The position numbers were made by a program, and so were the translations under genes. Under the pieces are notes generated by a model. The model saw nothing but the letters and a program-made list of their open reading frames with translations, made no database searches and was not told the origin of the DNA. A stretch of 64,000 nt of DNA from an uncultured Actinoplanes sp. GTDB taxonomy: Bacteria; Actinomycetota; Actinomycetes; Mycobacteriales; Micromonosporaceae. The stretch spans positions 6,872-70,871 of the forward strand of contig NZ_CAKUCL010000004.1 of NCBI RefSeq assembly GCF_934643405.1. Reading direction: 5' to 3'. Numbering within the stretch: position 1 is the first letter of the stretch; each line of letters opens with the position of its first letter. Shown piece after piece: positions 7,501 through 16,601 of the stretch.

Positions 7501-9508
7501 TCTCCACCTGGGGTCGCACCTCGGCCAGCTCGCGGTGCGCCGCCGGCGGCCGCAGACCGAAGTCGTACAGGTAGACCGTGCCGTCGCTGCGGCGGATCTC
7601 ATACGGCCGCTCGTCCACCACCTGCACGCCCAGCGAGTGCAGCACGGGAAGCACCGCGGACAGGAGCATCGGCTCGCCGTACCGGTAGACCTTGAACCGC
7701 ACGTCGTGCTCGTCCGGCTCGGGCGCGCCGTCGACCCCCGGCCGCCGCTTGCGGTAGAGGTGCATCTCCAGCTGGCCGGGCTCCTCGAGCAGCTCCAGCT
7801 TGGCGAGATCCTGCATTCCCTCGTACGGCGTATGACCGTCCTTGTAGCTGTCCGGGTAGGCCGTGGCATACCTCGCGAACAGGTCGCGCGCCGGCTCCTC
7901 GCCGAGTTTCCGCTCGAGGACCAGGGAGAAGTCGTCGTCCCACATGCGGGTCGCGTCGGCCAGCATCTCGGCCAGCCGGTTCGGGTCGACCGGGCCGGGC
8001 GGGTCGGCCGGGTCGGTGCGCACGATGAAGTGGATCCGGGCCAGCATCCGCTCGGTGACCCGGGTGGTGTAGTCGACGCCGACGCCGTTCAGCTCGCGCA
8101 GCAGGATCTCCTGCATGCGCAGCCGGTTGCCGGTGGTGAACCGGTCGCGCGGCATGTAGATCAGGCAGGAGATGAACCGCCCGTAGCCGTCGCGGCGCAG
8201 GAACAACCGCAGCTGGCGGCGCCCGGCCATCCGCAGGACGCCGATCACCGCCTCGTACAGGTCGTCGGTCTTGATCTGGAAGAGCTCGTCGCGGGGGTAC
8301 GTCTCGAGGATCTGCAGCAGGTCCTTGCCCGAGTGCCCGCGCGGGGACAACCCCGAGCGATCCAGCACCTCGGTCACCTTGCGCTTGACGACCGGCAGTT
8401 CCCGTACCGACGTGCGGTACGCCGAACTGGAGAACAGACCCAGGAAGCGGCGCTCCCCGACCACCTCGCCGTGGTCGTCGAAGACCTTCACGCCGATGTA
8501 GTCCAGGTATGCCGAGCGGTGTACCGTCGCCCGTGAGTTGGCCTTGGTGATCACCAGCAGCCGCTTCTCCAGCGCCCGCTGGTACGCCTCGGGGCTCATC
8601 GAGGACAGCTGGCGCGGGGTCGACTCGCCGCGCAGGATGCCCAGGCCGGTGCCCGGCACCGCGCTCAGCACGTCGCCGTTCAGGCGGTACTCGCGGTACC
8701 CCAGGAAGGTGAAGTGGTCGTGCGCGAGCCACTTGAGCAGCTCGATCGAGTCGGTGACGTCCTTGTCCGGCACCGGCAGCCTCGCGTCCGAGCCGCGCGC
8801 GGTGGCCAGCTCGTCGGCGATCACCACGGCCCGCTGACGCATCCGCGGCCAGTCCTCGACCGCGTCCCGCACGTCGGTCAGCACGCGCCGCACCTCGTTG
8901 TGCAACTGCTCGCGGGCCTCGGGCTTGCGGACCGGGTCGATCTCGATCCGGATCCAGCTCTCCACGGTGTCGCCGTCGATCGCGTCGTCCGGCTCCACGT
9001 CGGCGCACAGCTCGGCCAGTGCCCCCAACGGCTCGCGACGCAGCACGATCAGCGGGTGCACCAGCAGGTGCACCTGGAGCTGATGGGCGGTGAGCAGGGC
9101 GATCACCGAGTCGACCAGGAAGGGCATGTCGTCGGTGACGATCTGGACGACGGTGTGCCCCTGCGAGCCGGTCGGCTCGGTGATGGCCAGCTTCAGCTCG
9201 CCGGGCAACCGGGTGGCGGCGAGCTCACGATGAGCGATCGCCGCGTCGTACATCTCCTGCGCGGTGAAACCCACCAGTTCCTCGTCCGGCGCGAACCGCC
9301 AGAAGCGCCCCACCAGGGACGCGGTCTGATGGTCGGCCCCCGCCACCTCGACGGCCTGGGCGATCAGCCGCTCGCCGTTGGGCAGCGGCTCGTCCAGTTC
9401 GCCGTCGTCGGCGGAGGCGCCGAGCCGGCCCGTGAGGGCCAGGCCGGGACCTTGCGCGAGGTCGATTTCTGCATCGGATTCGGTCGCTGCCTCATCGGCG
9501 ACAGCCAT
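4574..9508 (-). CDS. gdh: NAD-specific glutamate dehydrogenase, large (about 180 kDa) type
   Basis: This catabolic enzyme oxidatively deaminates glutamate to 2-oxoglutarate with NAD. At 1644 residues it matches the large L_180 class known from Streptomyces clavuligerus and Caulobacter. The first 600 or so residues hold the regulatory ACT-like segments (for example HTVVQIVTDDMPFLVDSV). The catalytic dehydrogenase core lies at about 700-1250, with the glycine-rich VPVGAKGGFVLKQ near residue 885 and the nucleotide-binding region after it (GVGDMSGDVFGNGML). A long helical C-terminal domain ends the protein. The ATG at 9508 is preceded by GGGGAG. The gene stands alone, closed by a strong hairpin. 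Activity in this class is allosterically controlled, often by amino acids. A possible -10 (TAGGCT) lies upstream near 9560-9570. Confidence 0.96.
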   Translation of the reverse strand: MAVADEAATESDAEIDLAQGPGLALTGRLGASADDGELDEPLPNGERLIAQAVEVAGADHQTASLVGRFWRFAPDEELVGFTAQEMYDAAIAHRELAATRLPGELKLAITEPTGSQGHTVVQIVTDDMPFLVDSVIALLTAHQLQVHLLVHPLIVLRREPLGALAELCADVEPDDAIDGDTVESWIRIEIDPVRKPEAREQLHNEVRRVLTDVRDAVEDWPRMRQRAVVIADELATARGSDARLPVPDKDVTDSIELLKWLAHDHFTFLGYREYRLNGDVLSAVPGTGLGILRGESTPRQLSSMSPEAYQRALEKRLLVITKANSRATVHRSAYLDYIGVKVFDDHGEVVGERRFLGLFSSSAYRTSVRELPVVKRKVTEVLDRSGLSPRGHSGKDLLQILETYPRDELFQIKTDDLYEAVIGVLRMAGRRQLRLFLRRDGYGRFISCLIYMPRDRFTTGNRLRMQEILLRELNGVGVDYTTRVTERMLARIHFIVRTDPADPPGPVDPNRLAEMLADATRMWDDDFSLVLERKLGEEPARDLFARYATAYPDSYKDGHTPYEGMQDLAKLELLEEPGQLEMHLYRKRRPGVDGAPEPDEHDVRFKVYRYGEPMLLSAVLPVLHSLGVQVVDERPYEIRRSDGTVYLYDFGLRPPAAHRELAEVRPQVENAFAAAWRGEAEVDGFNELVLRAGLTWRQVVVLRAYAKYQRQAGTVFTQRYMESTFIAYPEIARLLVRLFETRFSPRLEAGEQERTKLAAELGERITELLDEVESLDQDRILRSYLTLIQATLRTSFFQRGPDGRPKSYVAFKLDPQSIPDLPQPRPKYEIFVYSPRFEGVHLRFGAVARGGLRWSDRREDFRTEVLGLVKAQMVKNAVIVPVGAKGGFVLKQKPGDRDEAVECYKRFITALLDVTDNIHSGKIVPPVDVVRHDGDDPYLVVAADKGTATFSDIANEISVKKDFWLGDAFASGGSAGYDHKKMGITARGAWESVKKHFRDLGVDTQTQDFTVVGVGDMSGDVFGNGMLLSPHIRLVAAFDHRHIFLDPSPDPAVSFQERRRLFDLPRSSWDDYDKSLLSPGGGVYPRTAKSIPVSPEVRAALDLGDATTISPVELMRSILRAPVDLLFNGGIGTYVKASSESHADVGDKANDAIRINGAQLRVKVVGEGGNLGLTQRGRIEFARTGGRIYTDFIDNTAGVDCSDHEVNIKILLGGAVTDGEMTLPERDELLAAMTDEVAALVLRDNYEQAFALGNARAQAHSLLPVHRRMLNDLEKSGQLNRELEALPTDAELKARGEAGEGLTAPEFAVLLAYVKISLERAVLADELVDEPWTNDVLAKYFPTPLRDRCGTRMAGHRLRREIISTVLVNEVVNRGGTSFVYRAMEESGASAADVIRAFVVVREVFGLEEIWRAAEELDNQVPTAAQTLVFLESRRLLDRAVRWLASTRRSPIDVAGEIVKLRPGVQELLPQLPSVLVGIERRSMDEHIATLVDKGVPMAVAERVTWVNYGFGLLDVLEVGASVDRPIMEVAQVYFVLSERFQIDQLLSLISRLPRDDRWQTLARMALRYDLYAALAALTAEVLNSTPQSAEADDRVSEWERLNAASIARASNAMGDVSETPAELAALSVLLRQIRTLVKTSAAV

Positions 9509-9717
9509 GGCCTGGCGCTCCCCTCACCCACGACACTGTGGGTCGAACCTGTCCCGCACAGCCTAAAACCCCGCGGACAGGCCGGTTCACACGCGTCGGG
9601 GATCGCTCCCCACGGCTGCGACTTTGACACAACTCACCCGCAGCGGGTCCACGGGACGGGTGTGCGTTTATTACCGTCACGTAGGTTCCAGTGGCGGTAC
9701 CCAGAAAGGGGAGTCCC

Positions 9718-11655
9718 ATGCACCTCGCACGGCAGCACCGCATCCGACACCGCGCAACGGCGCTCGTGGCCGTTCTGGCGATGGCCGGCGGCGGCTTAGC
9801 CGGGTGCTCGAAGGACACTCCGGACGACACGCTCAAGGCCTTCCTGGCGGGCTGGCGTGCCGGGGACCTGAGCAAGGTCGGCTTCGTGGGCGCGGACGGC
9901 GGCAAGGTCGCCGCCGCCGACGTGGTCACCCAGCTGCACGACCTCTCGGGCGACCTGGCCAAGCAGTCGCTCGTGCTCACCGCGGTGGGCGACGCGAAAG
10001 TCACCGGCGACATCGCCTCCAGCCCGATCAAGCTGGACTGGACGCTGCCCGGCGGCGTGCCCTGGTCCTACCAGAGCACCGTGCGCATGACCAAGCAGAA
10101 CACCGACGGCTGGCGGGTGGTCTGGGAGCCGGCCATCGTGCAGAGCGAGCTGACCGCCGGTGACAAGCTGCGCATCCGCCGGGTGTCGTCGAACCGGGCG
10201 AGCATTTTGGACGCGACCGGCAAGCCGCTGGTCACCAAGCGCCCGGTGGTCACCATCGGGGTGACGCCGCAGGGGATCCAGGACCTGCCGAAACTGGAGA
10301 AGGACCTGGCGACGGCGTTCAAGAAGGTCGATGTCACGCTCGACATGTCGAAGCTGAAGGACCGGATCGACGAGGCCGACCCGGGCGCCTTCCTCGACCT
10401 GGTCACGCTGCGCCGGCCCGACTACAACAAGATCCGCAACGAGGTGCGCGCGCTGGACGGCACGGTGTTCCGGGACGAGGAACGCAATCTGGCGCCGTCC
10501 CGCGTCTTCGCCCGGGCCCTGCTCGGCACCGCCGACGAGGCGACCCGCGACGACATCGACAACAACCCGCAGACCGTCGCCCGCGGCGACGTGGTGGGCC
10601 ACGGCGGGCTCCAGCAGCGGTACGACACCGTACTGCGCGGTACCGCCGGGATCTCCGTGGTGATCGCCCGCGCCACCCCGGACGAGTCGGGCACCGCGGA
10701 CGAGGCGCAGGTGTTCAGCACCAAGCCGGTCGACGGCAAGCCGATCAAGACCTCGCTGGACGTCCGGACCCAGAACGCGGCGGACCTGGCGCTGGCCCCG
10801 GTGAAGCAGGACAGTTCCCTGGTGGCGATCCGGGTCAGCGACGGTACGGTGCTGGCCGTGGCCAACGGCCCGGACGGCGGGACGGTCGACACCGCGCTCA
10901 CCGGCCAGGTTCCGCCGGGCTCCACGTTCAAGACCGTCTCGGCGTACGGACTGCTCCGGAAGAAGGCGGTCACGCCGGACACGGCCGTGCCGTGCCCGAA
11001 GACGGCCAACGCCGGCGGCCGCGCCTTCCGCAACTCCGACGGCGAGGTGCTGGGCCGCGTCGAGTTCCACACCGACTTCGCGAAGTCCTGCAACACCGCC
11101 TTCGTCGGTCTGGCCCCGAAGCTGGGCGCCGACGGCCTGCACCAGGCGTCCACCGAACTGGGCCTGGGCACCGCGTGGGATCTGGGTGTCGAGTCCTTCA
11201 GCGGCAAGGTGTCCCCGGCCGACAGCCCGACCGAGCTGGCCGCGGCCGCGTTCGGTCAGGGCCGCACCGTGGTCAGCCCGATCGCCATGGCCAGTGTCGC
11301 CGCGGCGGTGGCGCGCGGGCAGTTCCGCCAGCCCCGGCTCATGCTCGACCCGGCCCCGGCCAAGCCCGCCGCGGACGGGGCGAAGCTGGACGACGCGGCG
11401 CTGACATCGCTGCGCTCGATGATGCGCGAGGTCGTCACCTCCGGGACGGGCACCGGCCTGCGCAACGTGCCGGGCGGACCGGTCTACGGCAAGACGGGCA
11501 CCGCGGAGTTCGCCGACGGATCGACGGAAACCCACTCCTGGTTCATCGGCTACCAGGGCGACGTGGCGTTCGCCGCGATGATCCAGAAGGGCGGCCTCGG
11601 CGCGGAGGCGGCGGTCCCGGCGATCAACCGGTTCCTGACCGCGCTGCACAAGTAG
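9718..11655 (+). CDS. Class B penicillin-binding protein, lipoprotein, with MecA-like N-terminal domain
   Basis: This is a peptidoglycan transpeptidase. Residues 1-30 form a lipoprotein signal ending in the lipobox LAGC (Cys30), so it is probably anchored in the outer leaflet of the membrane. An NTF2-like/MecA_N domain (about 35-145, starting DDTLKAFLAGWRAGDL) and a dimerisation region come next, then the transpeptidase domain with all three motifs: S402-T-F-K405, S457-C-N459 and K592-T-G594. The full length is 645 residues. ATG at 9718 has AAAGGGGAG upstream and is preferred over an in-frame start at 9691, since it gives a proper signal peptide. It is convergent with the arginase gene, with one base between stops. 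Actinobacterial relatives are annotated as penicillin-binding transpeptidases; low beta-lactam affinity cannot be judged from sequence. Confidence 0.93.
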   Translation: MHLARQHRIRHRATALVAVLAMAGGGLAGCSKDTPDDTLKAFLAGWRAGDLSKVGFVGADGGKVAAADVVTQLHDLSGDLAKQSLVLTAVGDAKVTGDIASSPIKLDWTLPGGVPWSYQSTVRMTKQNTDGWRVVWEPAIVQSELTAGDKLRIRRVSSNRASILDATGKPLVTKRPVVTIGVTPQGIQDLPKLEKDLATAFKKVDVTLDMSKLKDRIDEADPGAFLDLVTLRRPDYNKIRNEVRALDGTVFRDEERNLAPSRVFARALLGTADEATRDDIDNNPQTVARGDVVGHGGLQQRYDTVLRGTAGISVVIARATPDESGTADEAQVFSTKPVDGKPIKTSLDVRTQNAADLALAPVKQDSSLVAIRVSDGTVLAVANGPDGGTVDTALTGQVPPGSTFKTVSAYGLLRKKAVTPDTAVPCPKTANAGGRAFRNSDGEVLGRVEFHTDFAKSCNTAFVGLAPKLGADGLHQASTELGLGTAWDLGVESFSGKVSPADSPTELAAAAFGQGRTVVSPIAMASVAAAVARGQFRQPRLMLDPAPAKPAADGAKLDDAALTSLRSMMREVVTSGTGTGLRNVPGGPVYGKTGTAEFADGSTETHSWFIGYQGDVAFAAMIQKGGLGAEAAVPAINRFLTALHK

Positions 11656-11656
11656 G

Positions 11657-13135
11657 TCAGGCGATGTCGGCCGGCTCGCCCGACCCGAGGTCGAACGCCG
11701 GGCGCTGCGCGGGCAGGGAGAAGCCGGACGGGCGCGGTTCCTCGGTGGTGCGCGGGCGGAGCATGCCCGGGCGGGTGGCCGGCAGCGGCTCGGAGTCCAG
11801 CAGCGGCGCCGAGCCGAGGGGGCGGCGGCCCAGCTGCGGGGCCTCCTCCTGGGGGGAGCCGGTCTCGTCGGTCTCCGGCTGCTCGTCGGGGACCGGCTCC
11901 TCCCAGACGTCGGTCGGCTCCGGCCCGGGCTCGGCGACCGGCTCGTCCTCGGCCGGAGCTTCCTCCCATTCGCCGTATTCGTCCTCGTCGACGTCGTCGT
12001 CGCGCGGGCCCGCCGGGACCTCCGGGCTCTCCTGCACGCCGAGGATCGTGGTGGCGGGCACCGCGGACTCCTCCGGCGCCGTCTCCGGCCCCGCGGACGC
12101 CCCGGCCGCGGCCAGCGGCACGCTCGCGGCGGCCGCGGCGGCCCGGCGCCCCTGGCGGGCCCGTTCGTCGTCCCCCGGGGCGTTCAGGTCGGCCCGCGCG
12201 GCGATCAGATCGGGTCGCGGCGTCACCGTGTGCGCGTTCGCCAGCCCGGCCACCACCGTCGAGGTGATCTCGGCGGCGTAGGAGCCGTCCGGGTCGTAGT
12301 CCGGGTCGAAGACGGTCAGCTCGACGCCCAGGCAGTGCGGCGACTCGACCAGCCCGGCCAGCAGCAGTTCCAGCTCGGGGAACGCGATGCCGCCCTGGGA
12401 CGGCGCGTCCACGGCCGGCATCACCGCCGGGTCGAGCACGTCCACGTCCACGTGCACCCAGTACCCGGCGCAGTCGACCAGCTGGTCGCGGGCCCACTGG
12501 GCGCTGCGCGCGGCGCCCTCGGCCCGCAACGCCGGCACCGGGCGGGTCACGATACCGGCCGCCTGCAGGTCCAGGCGGTACTCGTCCTGGGCGCGGATGC
12601 CCATCACGACCACGTCGATGTCCCGGAAGTACGGCCGGCGGCTCTCGATCGACGCCAGGTCGGCCTGGCCGCGGCCGGTGACCAGGGCCAGGTCCTCGCC
12701 GGCCGCCGCGCCCACATAGGACGCGTTGCCGGGGTGCCGGAAGTCGGAGTGCCCGTCCACGAAGACCAGCCCGATCCGGCCGCCGACCGCCTCGCCCAGC
12801 CGGTGCATGGCCAGCCCGGACCCGAGCAGGATCGAGCAGTCCCCGCCGAGGATCACCGGGAACTCGCCCTCGTCCAGGATCGCCCCGATCCGGTCGGCCA
12901 GCCGCCGTGAGTAGGCCGCGATCTGACTCGCGTGCGCCACCCCGTCGCCCGGCCGCCAGTCGCCGGGGTCGTAGCGCGGCGGCGTCAGGCAGCCGGCGTC
13001 GCGGGCGTTCAGCCGGGTGATCAGGCCCTGGTCGCGGAGTGCTCCGGGCGCCTTGGCGCAGCCCGGCACCGAGGTCGCGGTCGGCGGTCGCAGACCGAGA
13101 TTGGACGGTGCGTCGAGGACGGCGATGCGGCGCAC
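11657..13135 (-). CDS. Arginase/agmatinase-family ureohydrolase with a Cys in the first metal motif and an acidic C-terminal tail
   Basis: The ureohydrolase fold covers about residues 1-310. The Mn-binding motifs are VILGGDCSILLG (Cys100 where GGDHS normally has His), FVDGHSDF (D127, H129, D131) and HVDVDVLDP (D230, D232). All ligands are therefore present except the His of the first metal. Known enzymes hydrolyse arginine, agmatine or formiminoglutamate; the substrate here is not clear. After about residue 315 the protein becomes a 175-residue Pro/Glu/Asp-rich, probably disordered tail, unusual for the family. GTG at 13135 has GGGAG upstream. It is preceded by the thioredoxin/TPR gene (14-bp gap), so the two probably form an operon. 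Confidence 0.85.
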   Translation of the reverse strand: MRRIAVLDAPSNLGLRPPTATSVPGCAKAPGALRDQGLITRLNARDAGCLTPPRYDPGDWRPGDGVAHASQIAAYSRRLADRIGAILDEGEFPVILGGDCSILLGSGLAMHRLGEAVGGRIGLVFVDGHSDFRHPGNASYVGAAAGEDLALVTGRGQADLASIESRRPYFRDIDVVVMGIRAQDEYRLDLQAAGIVTRPVPALRAEGAARSAQWARDQLVDCAGYWVHVDVDVLDPAVMPAVDAPSQGGIAFPELELLLAGLVESPHCLGVELTVFDPDYDPDGSYAAEITSTVVAGLANAHTVTPRPDLIAARADLNAPGDDERARQGRRAAAAAASVPLAAAGASAGPETAPEESAVPATTILGVQESPEVPAGPRDDDVDEDEYGEWEEAPAEDEPVAEPGPEPTDVWEEPVPDEQPETDETGSPQEEAPQLGRRPLGSAPLLDSEPLPATRPGMLRPRTTEEPRPSGFSLPAQRPAFDLGSGEPADIA

Positions 13136-13149
13136 GGAGCTCTCCCTCG

Positions 13150-14109
13150 CTAGAAGAGGGCGCTGGCCAGCGCGCGACGCGCGCCGGCCACCGCGGGATC
13201 GTCCGGACCGGCCACGCTGAACAGCGACAGCAGGTGCTTGCGGACGGCATCACGCTCGTCGCCGGAGGTGCGCTTGACGAGAGCGATCAATCGGTCGTAC
13301 GCCTCGGCGGCCTGCCCGCTGAGCACCTCGATGTCGGCGGCCAGGCTCTGCGCCTCGAGGTCGTCGGGGTTGGCCGCGGCCTTGGCCAGCGCGCCGACCG
13401 GGTCGACGCCGGACACCCGGCGGTAGAGGGCCACCTGCGCCAGGCCGGACTCGGCCGCGGCGTCGGCCGGGGACTCGGCCAGGATCTTCTTGTACGCCGC
13501 CTCGGCCTCGTCCAGATCGCCGGTCATGAGGGCGTCGTCGGCCGCGTCGAGCCGGGGGTCCTCGGCCGGGGCCACGGACACGCCACCGGCCTTGAGGACC
13601 GCGTCCACATACTGCTTGACCTGGGACTCGGGCAGCACCCCGGTGAAGCCCTCGACCAGCTGACCGCCGACCACCGCGACCACCATCGGGATGCCCTGCA
13701 CGCGCAGCGCCTGGGCGAGCCGCGGATTGGCGTCCACATCGACCTTGCCCAGGACCCACGTGCCTCCGCCGGCCTGGGCGAGCTTCTCGAGCACCGGCGA
13801 GAGCTGCTTGCACGGCTCGCACCAGTCGGCCCAGAAGTCGAGGATGACCGGGGTGGACAGGGAACGCTCGAGAACCGCCGACTGGAAGTTGGTCTCGGTG
13901 ACTTCGATGATCGTCTCGGTCCCGCCGCCGGGGACGCCGCCCGGGGCAGCGGCGGCCGGCGCCGCGCCACTCGGGCCGCCCGGCGCGCCGGTGGGGCCAC
14001 CGCTGGTGGCCGGTCGGCTGGACGCCGGGGACGCGGCGGGGGTGCGCAGCGCGCTGAGATCGACCGCGCCGCGGGTGAAGATCGACGGGGTGGTCCGTGG
14101 GTCGCTCAT
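13150..14109 (-). CDS. Thioredoxin-TPR chaperone (CnoX/YbbN type)
   Basis: After a Pro/Ala/Gly-rich linker (about 20-65), a thioredoxin domain carries the active-site motif WADWCEPCKQ with both cysteines and the cis-Pro region GIPMVV. A C-terminal helical TPR region follows (about 190-319; DDALMTGDLDEAEAAYKKIL). The same two-part layout is seen in E. coli CnoX/YbbN, a redox-regulated holdase that works with GroEL. Some members have lost one cysteine; here both are kept, so oxidoreductase activity is plausible. ATG at 14109 has AGGTAACC upstream. No signal peptide is seen, so it is cytoplasmic. It lies 14 bp upstream of the arginase-family gene on the same strand. Confidence 0.88.
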   Translation of the reverse strand: MSDPRTTPSIFTRGAVDLSALRTPAASPASSRPATSGGPTGAPGGPSGAAPAAAAPGGVPGGGTETIIEVTETNFQSAVLERSLSTPVILDFWADWCEPCKQLSPVLEKLAQAGGGTWVLGKVDVDANPRLAQALRVQGIPMVVAVVGGQLVEGFTGVLPESQVKQYVDAVLKAGGVSVAPAEDPRLDAADDALMTGDLDEAEAAYKKILAESPADAAAESGLAQVALYRRVSGVDPVGALAKAAANPDDLEAQSLAADIEVLSGQAAEAYDRLIALVKRTSGDERDAVRKHLLSLFSVAGPDDPAVAGARRALASALF

Positions 14110-14223
14110 GGTTACCTAGTCTCGCACGCTGGCAAGGAGGTTCGCCGCGCCGCGGCGCAGCTGATATCGGACGTCACAACCGCAGTTCAACCCCGATACT
14201 CGACCTCGCTGTGCGGACATGCA

Positions 14224-14267
14224 AGATCCGGCAACCGGCCGGCCGGAAGCGGGCCGGCGCCGGATCT
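14224..14267 (-). terminator. Hairpin downstream of the acyl-CoA mutase gene
   Basis: AGATCCGGC and a second block GGCCGGCC pair with GGCCGGC and GCCGGATCT, giving a long GC-rich stem with a small bulge. It starts 37 bases beyond the mutase stop on the minus strand. No T-tract follows. The remaining bases up to 14303 show no gene. Confidence 0.5.
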
Positions 14268-14303
14268 CCCCGGCGCACCGAAGTGCGGGCAATTGCCCGG
14301 TTT

Positions 14304-15977
14304 CTAGAAGCGCGCCGGCTCCCGGTAGATGCCCCACTCGGCCTTGAGCGCCCCGCAGATCTCGCCCAGCGTCGCCTCGGCGCGCGCGGCCTCCAGCATC
14401 GCCGGGATCATGTTCTCCTCCGTCCGGGCGACGGCCACCAGGTTGTCGAGCGCGGCCTTCACCCGTACGGAATCCCGGGCGGCCCGCCGCGCGCCCAGCT
14501 CACGCTTCTGCACCACCTCGACCTCGTGGGAGACCCGGAGGATCTCCAGCTCTTTCGCGACCGTGCCGGTGTGCGCGTTGACGCCGACGATGCGCTTCTC
14601 GTTCTTCTCCAGCGCCTGCTGGTAGACGAACGCGGCCTCGGCGATGTTGGCGGTGAACCAGCCGTCCTCGATGCCGCGCAGGATGCCGGACGTGACGCTG
14701 CCGTCGTGGCCCAGCTCGCGGATGCGGCTGAAGATCTCCTCCGCCTCGGCCTCGATCCGGTCGGTCAGCGCCTCCAGGTACCACGAGCCGCCGAGCGGGT
14801 CGGCCACGTTCACCACGCCGGTCTCCTCCATCAGCACCTGCTGCGTGCGCAGGGCGATCTCGGCGGACTCGTCGGTGGGCAGCGCCAGAGTCTCGTCGAG
14901 GGCGTTGGTGTGCAGCGAATTCGTGCCGCCGAGCACCGCCGCGAGCGCCTCCACCGCGGTGCGCACGACGTTGTTGACCGGCTGCTGCGCGGTCAGCGAG
15001 ACGCCCGCGGTCTGCGTGTGGAACTTGAGCCACAGCGCCTTCTCGCTGGTGGCGCCGTAGTCGTCGCGCAGGTGACGGGCCCAGATGCGGCGGGCCGCGC
15101 GGAACTTGGCGATCTCCTCGAAGAAGTCGATGTGCGCGTCGAAGAAGAAGCTCAGGCCGGGCGCGAACTGGTTGACGTCGAGCCCGCGGGACAGGCCCAG
15201 CTCCACGTAGCCGAACCCATCGGCCAATGTGTACGCCAGCTCCTGCGCGGCGGTCGAACCGGCCTCGCGGATGTGGTAGCCGCTGACCGACAGCGGCTTG
15301 TACTTGGGGATCTCCCGCGCGCAGTACTCCATCAGGTCGCCGATCAGGCGCAGGTGTGGCTCGGGCGCGAAGAGCCACTCCTTCTGCGCGATGTACTCCT
15401 TGAAGATGTCGGTCTGCAGCGTGCCGTCGAGCTTGCCGAGGTCGGCGCCCTGACGCTCGGCGGCCACCAGGTACATCACGAAGATCGGCACGGCCGGGCC
15501 GGAGATCGTCATGCTGGTGGTGACGTCCTGCAGGTTGATCCCGTCGAAGAGCACGTCCATGTCGGCGGCCGAGTCGATGGCGACACCGCAGTGCCCCACC
15601 TCACCGAGCGACTGCGGGTCGTCGGAGTCGCGGCCCATCAGCGTGGGCATGTCGAACGCGACACTGAGCCCGCCACCGCCGGCGGCCAGGATCATCTTGT
15701 AGCGCTCGTTGGTCTGCTGAGCGTTGCCGAAGCCCGCGAACTGGCGGATGGTCCAGGTGCGTCCGCGGTATCCGGTCGGGTAGAGGCCTCGCGTGTACGG
15801 GAACTCGCCGGGCCAGCCGATCCGCTCGAAACCCGGATAGCTCTCCCCCGGCCCGGGCCCGTAGACCGGGTCGACCGGCACGCCCGAGAGCGTGGTGAAG
15901 TCGGCGTCCCGCTTGCGTGCGGCGTCGTAGCGCCGTTGCCAGCGCTCCCGGCCGGCGGCGATGTCGGCTGCGTCCAT
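14304..15977 (-). CDS. icmA: Isobutyryl-CoA mutase large (catalytic) subunit
   Basis: The enzyme interconverts isobutyryl-CoA and n-butyryl-CoA using adenosylcobalamin. The 557 residues are a complete acyl-CoA mutase TIM barrel ([61 protein letters not shown]) without the C-terminal B12-binding domain, as in the two-part Icm enzymes. The substrate-specifying pair is Phe80 and Gln198, the residues reported for Streptomyces isobutyryl-CoA mutase; methylmalonyl-CoA mutases have Tyr and Arg there. ATG at 15977 is preferred over GTG at 15983 because AGGA lies about 8 bases before it. The small B12-binding subunit (IcmB) is not in the window. MeaB at 19.8 kb is the expected chaperone partner. Confidence 0.9.
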   Translation of the reverse strand: MDAADIAAGRERWQRRYDAARKRDADFTTLSGVPVDPVYGPGPGESYPGFERIGWPGEFPYTRGLYPTGYRGRTWTIRQFAGFGNAQQTNERYKMILAAGGGGLSVAFDMPTLMGRDSDDPQSLGEVGHCGVAIDSAADMDVLFDGINLQDVTTSMTISGPAVPIFVMYLVAAERQGADLGKLDGTLQTDIFKEYIAQKEWLFAPEPHLRLIGDLMEYCAREIPKYKPLSVSGYHIREAGSTAAQELAYTLADGFGYVELGLSRGLDVNQFAPGLSFFFDAHIDFFEEIAKFRAARRIWARHLRDDYGATSEKALWLKFHTQTAGVSLTAQQPVNNVVRTAVEALAAVLGGTNSLHTNALDETLALPTDESAEIALRTQQVLMEETGVVNVADPLGGSWYLEALTDRIEAEAEEIFSRIRELGHDGSVTSGILRGIEDGWFTANIAEAAFVYQQALEKNEKRIVGVNAHTGTVAKELEILRVSHEVEVVQKRELGARRAARDSVRVKAALDNLVAVARTEENMIPAMLEAARAEATLGEICGALKAEWGIYREPARF

Positions 15978-16010
15978 GGCCACATCCTAGAGCCAAGTCC
16001 TGAACGATCG

Positions 16011-16586
16011 CTAAGGCGAGTCGGTCCGGATCCGCGCGTGCAGGTGCATGTCGTGCCAGCCGTCCGCGTGCCGCGCCTCGCTGCGCTTGGTGCCCTCGGC
16101 CAGGAAGCCGCCCCGCTCGGCCACCCGGCACGACGCGGGGTTGGCGGTGGAGTGACTGACCTCGATCCGGTGCAGTCCCAGCCGATCGAAGGACCACCCG
16201 GTCAGCGCGACCAGGGCGCGGGAGGCGACCCGCTCGCCGCGCGCGGCCGGCAGCACCCAGTAGGAGACCGCGGCCAGACCCTCGACCAGGTCGATCCGCC
16301 GCAGCCCGATCTGCCCGGCGACCTCGCCGTCGCGGGTGATCGCCCAGTTCGCCGCGGACTCGGCGCGCCAGCGGGCGGCCCAGCTCGTGATCCAGCCGTC
16401 CACCTCGTCGTCGTCCATCGACCGGACATGCCAGCGCTGGATGTCCGGGTCGGCGAACCCGGCGAGGACCGGCCGGCGGTCGGACAGCCGCCACGGACGC
16501 AGCAGAAGCCCCTCGGCGGCGATGTCGGGTTGTGCGAGCGCGGCCATCGAGCCGGGCGGAAGGGCGGGATCGGTCAGGATCGGCAC
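16011..16586 (-). CDS. GNAT-family N-acetyltransferase (RimJ/RimL-like)
   Basis: A 191-residue acetyltransferase with the RimJ/RimL pattern: LLLRPWRLSDRRPVLAGFADPDI near the N-terminus, an acetyl-CoA-binding stretch around VLPAARGERVASRALVALTGWSF, and IEVSHSTANPASCRVAERGGFLAEG near the end. Members acetylate the N-terminus of proteins or small amines; the substrate is unknown. The start is a GTG at 16586 with AGGGTGG upstream. It lies between the mutase and a diguanylate cyclase on the same strand, with short gaps (33 and 15 bp), so it may share a transcript, but no functional link is evident. Confidence 0.85.
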   Translation of the reverse strand: MPILTDPALPPGSMAALAQPDIAAEGLLLRPWRLSDRRPVLAGFADPDIQRWHVRSMDDDEVDGWITSWAARWRAESAANWAITRDGEVAGQIGLRRIDLVEGLAAVSYWVLPAARGERVASRALVALTGWSFDRLGLHRIEVSHSTANPASCRVAERGGFLAEGTKRSEARHADGWHDMHLHARIRTDSP

Positions 16587-16601
16587 CCGGCCACCCTAGG
16601 G

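Noticed and set aside
5048..8536. A 1162-codon open frame opposite the glutamate dehydrogenase gene
   Set aside because: It is a mirror frame of a well-supported gene in high-GC DNA; its translation is rich in Arg, His, Gln and Asp without any domain, and no promoter or ribosome binding site fits.
13801..13830. Loss of redox function in the thioredoxin/TPR protein
   Set aside because: Both cysteines of the active-site motif (WCEPC) are present.
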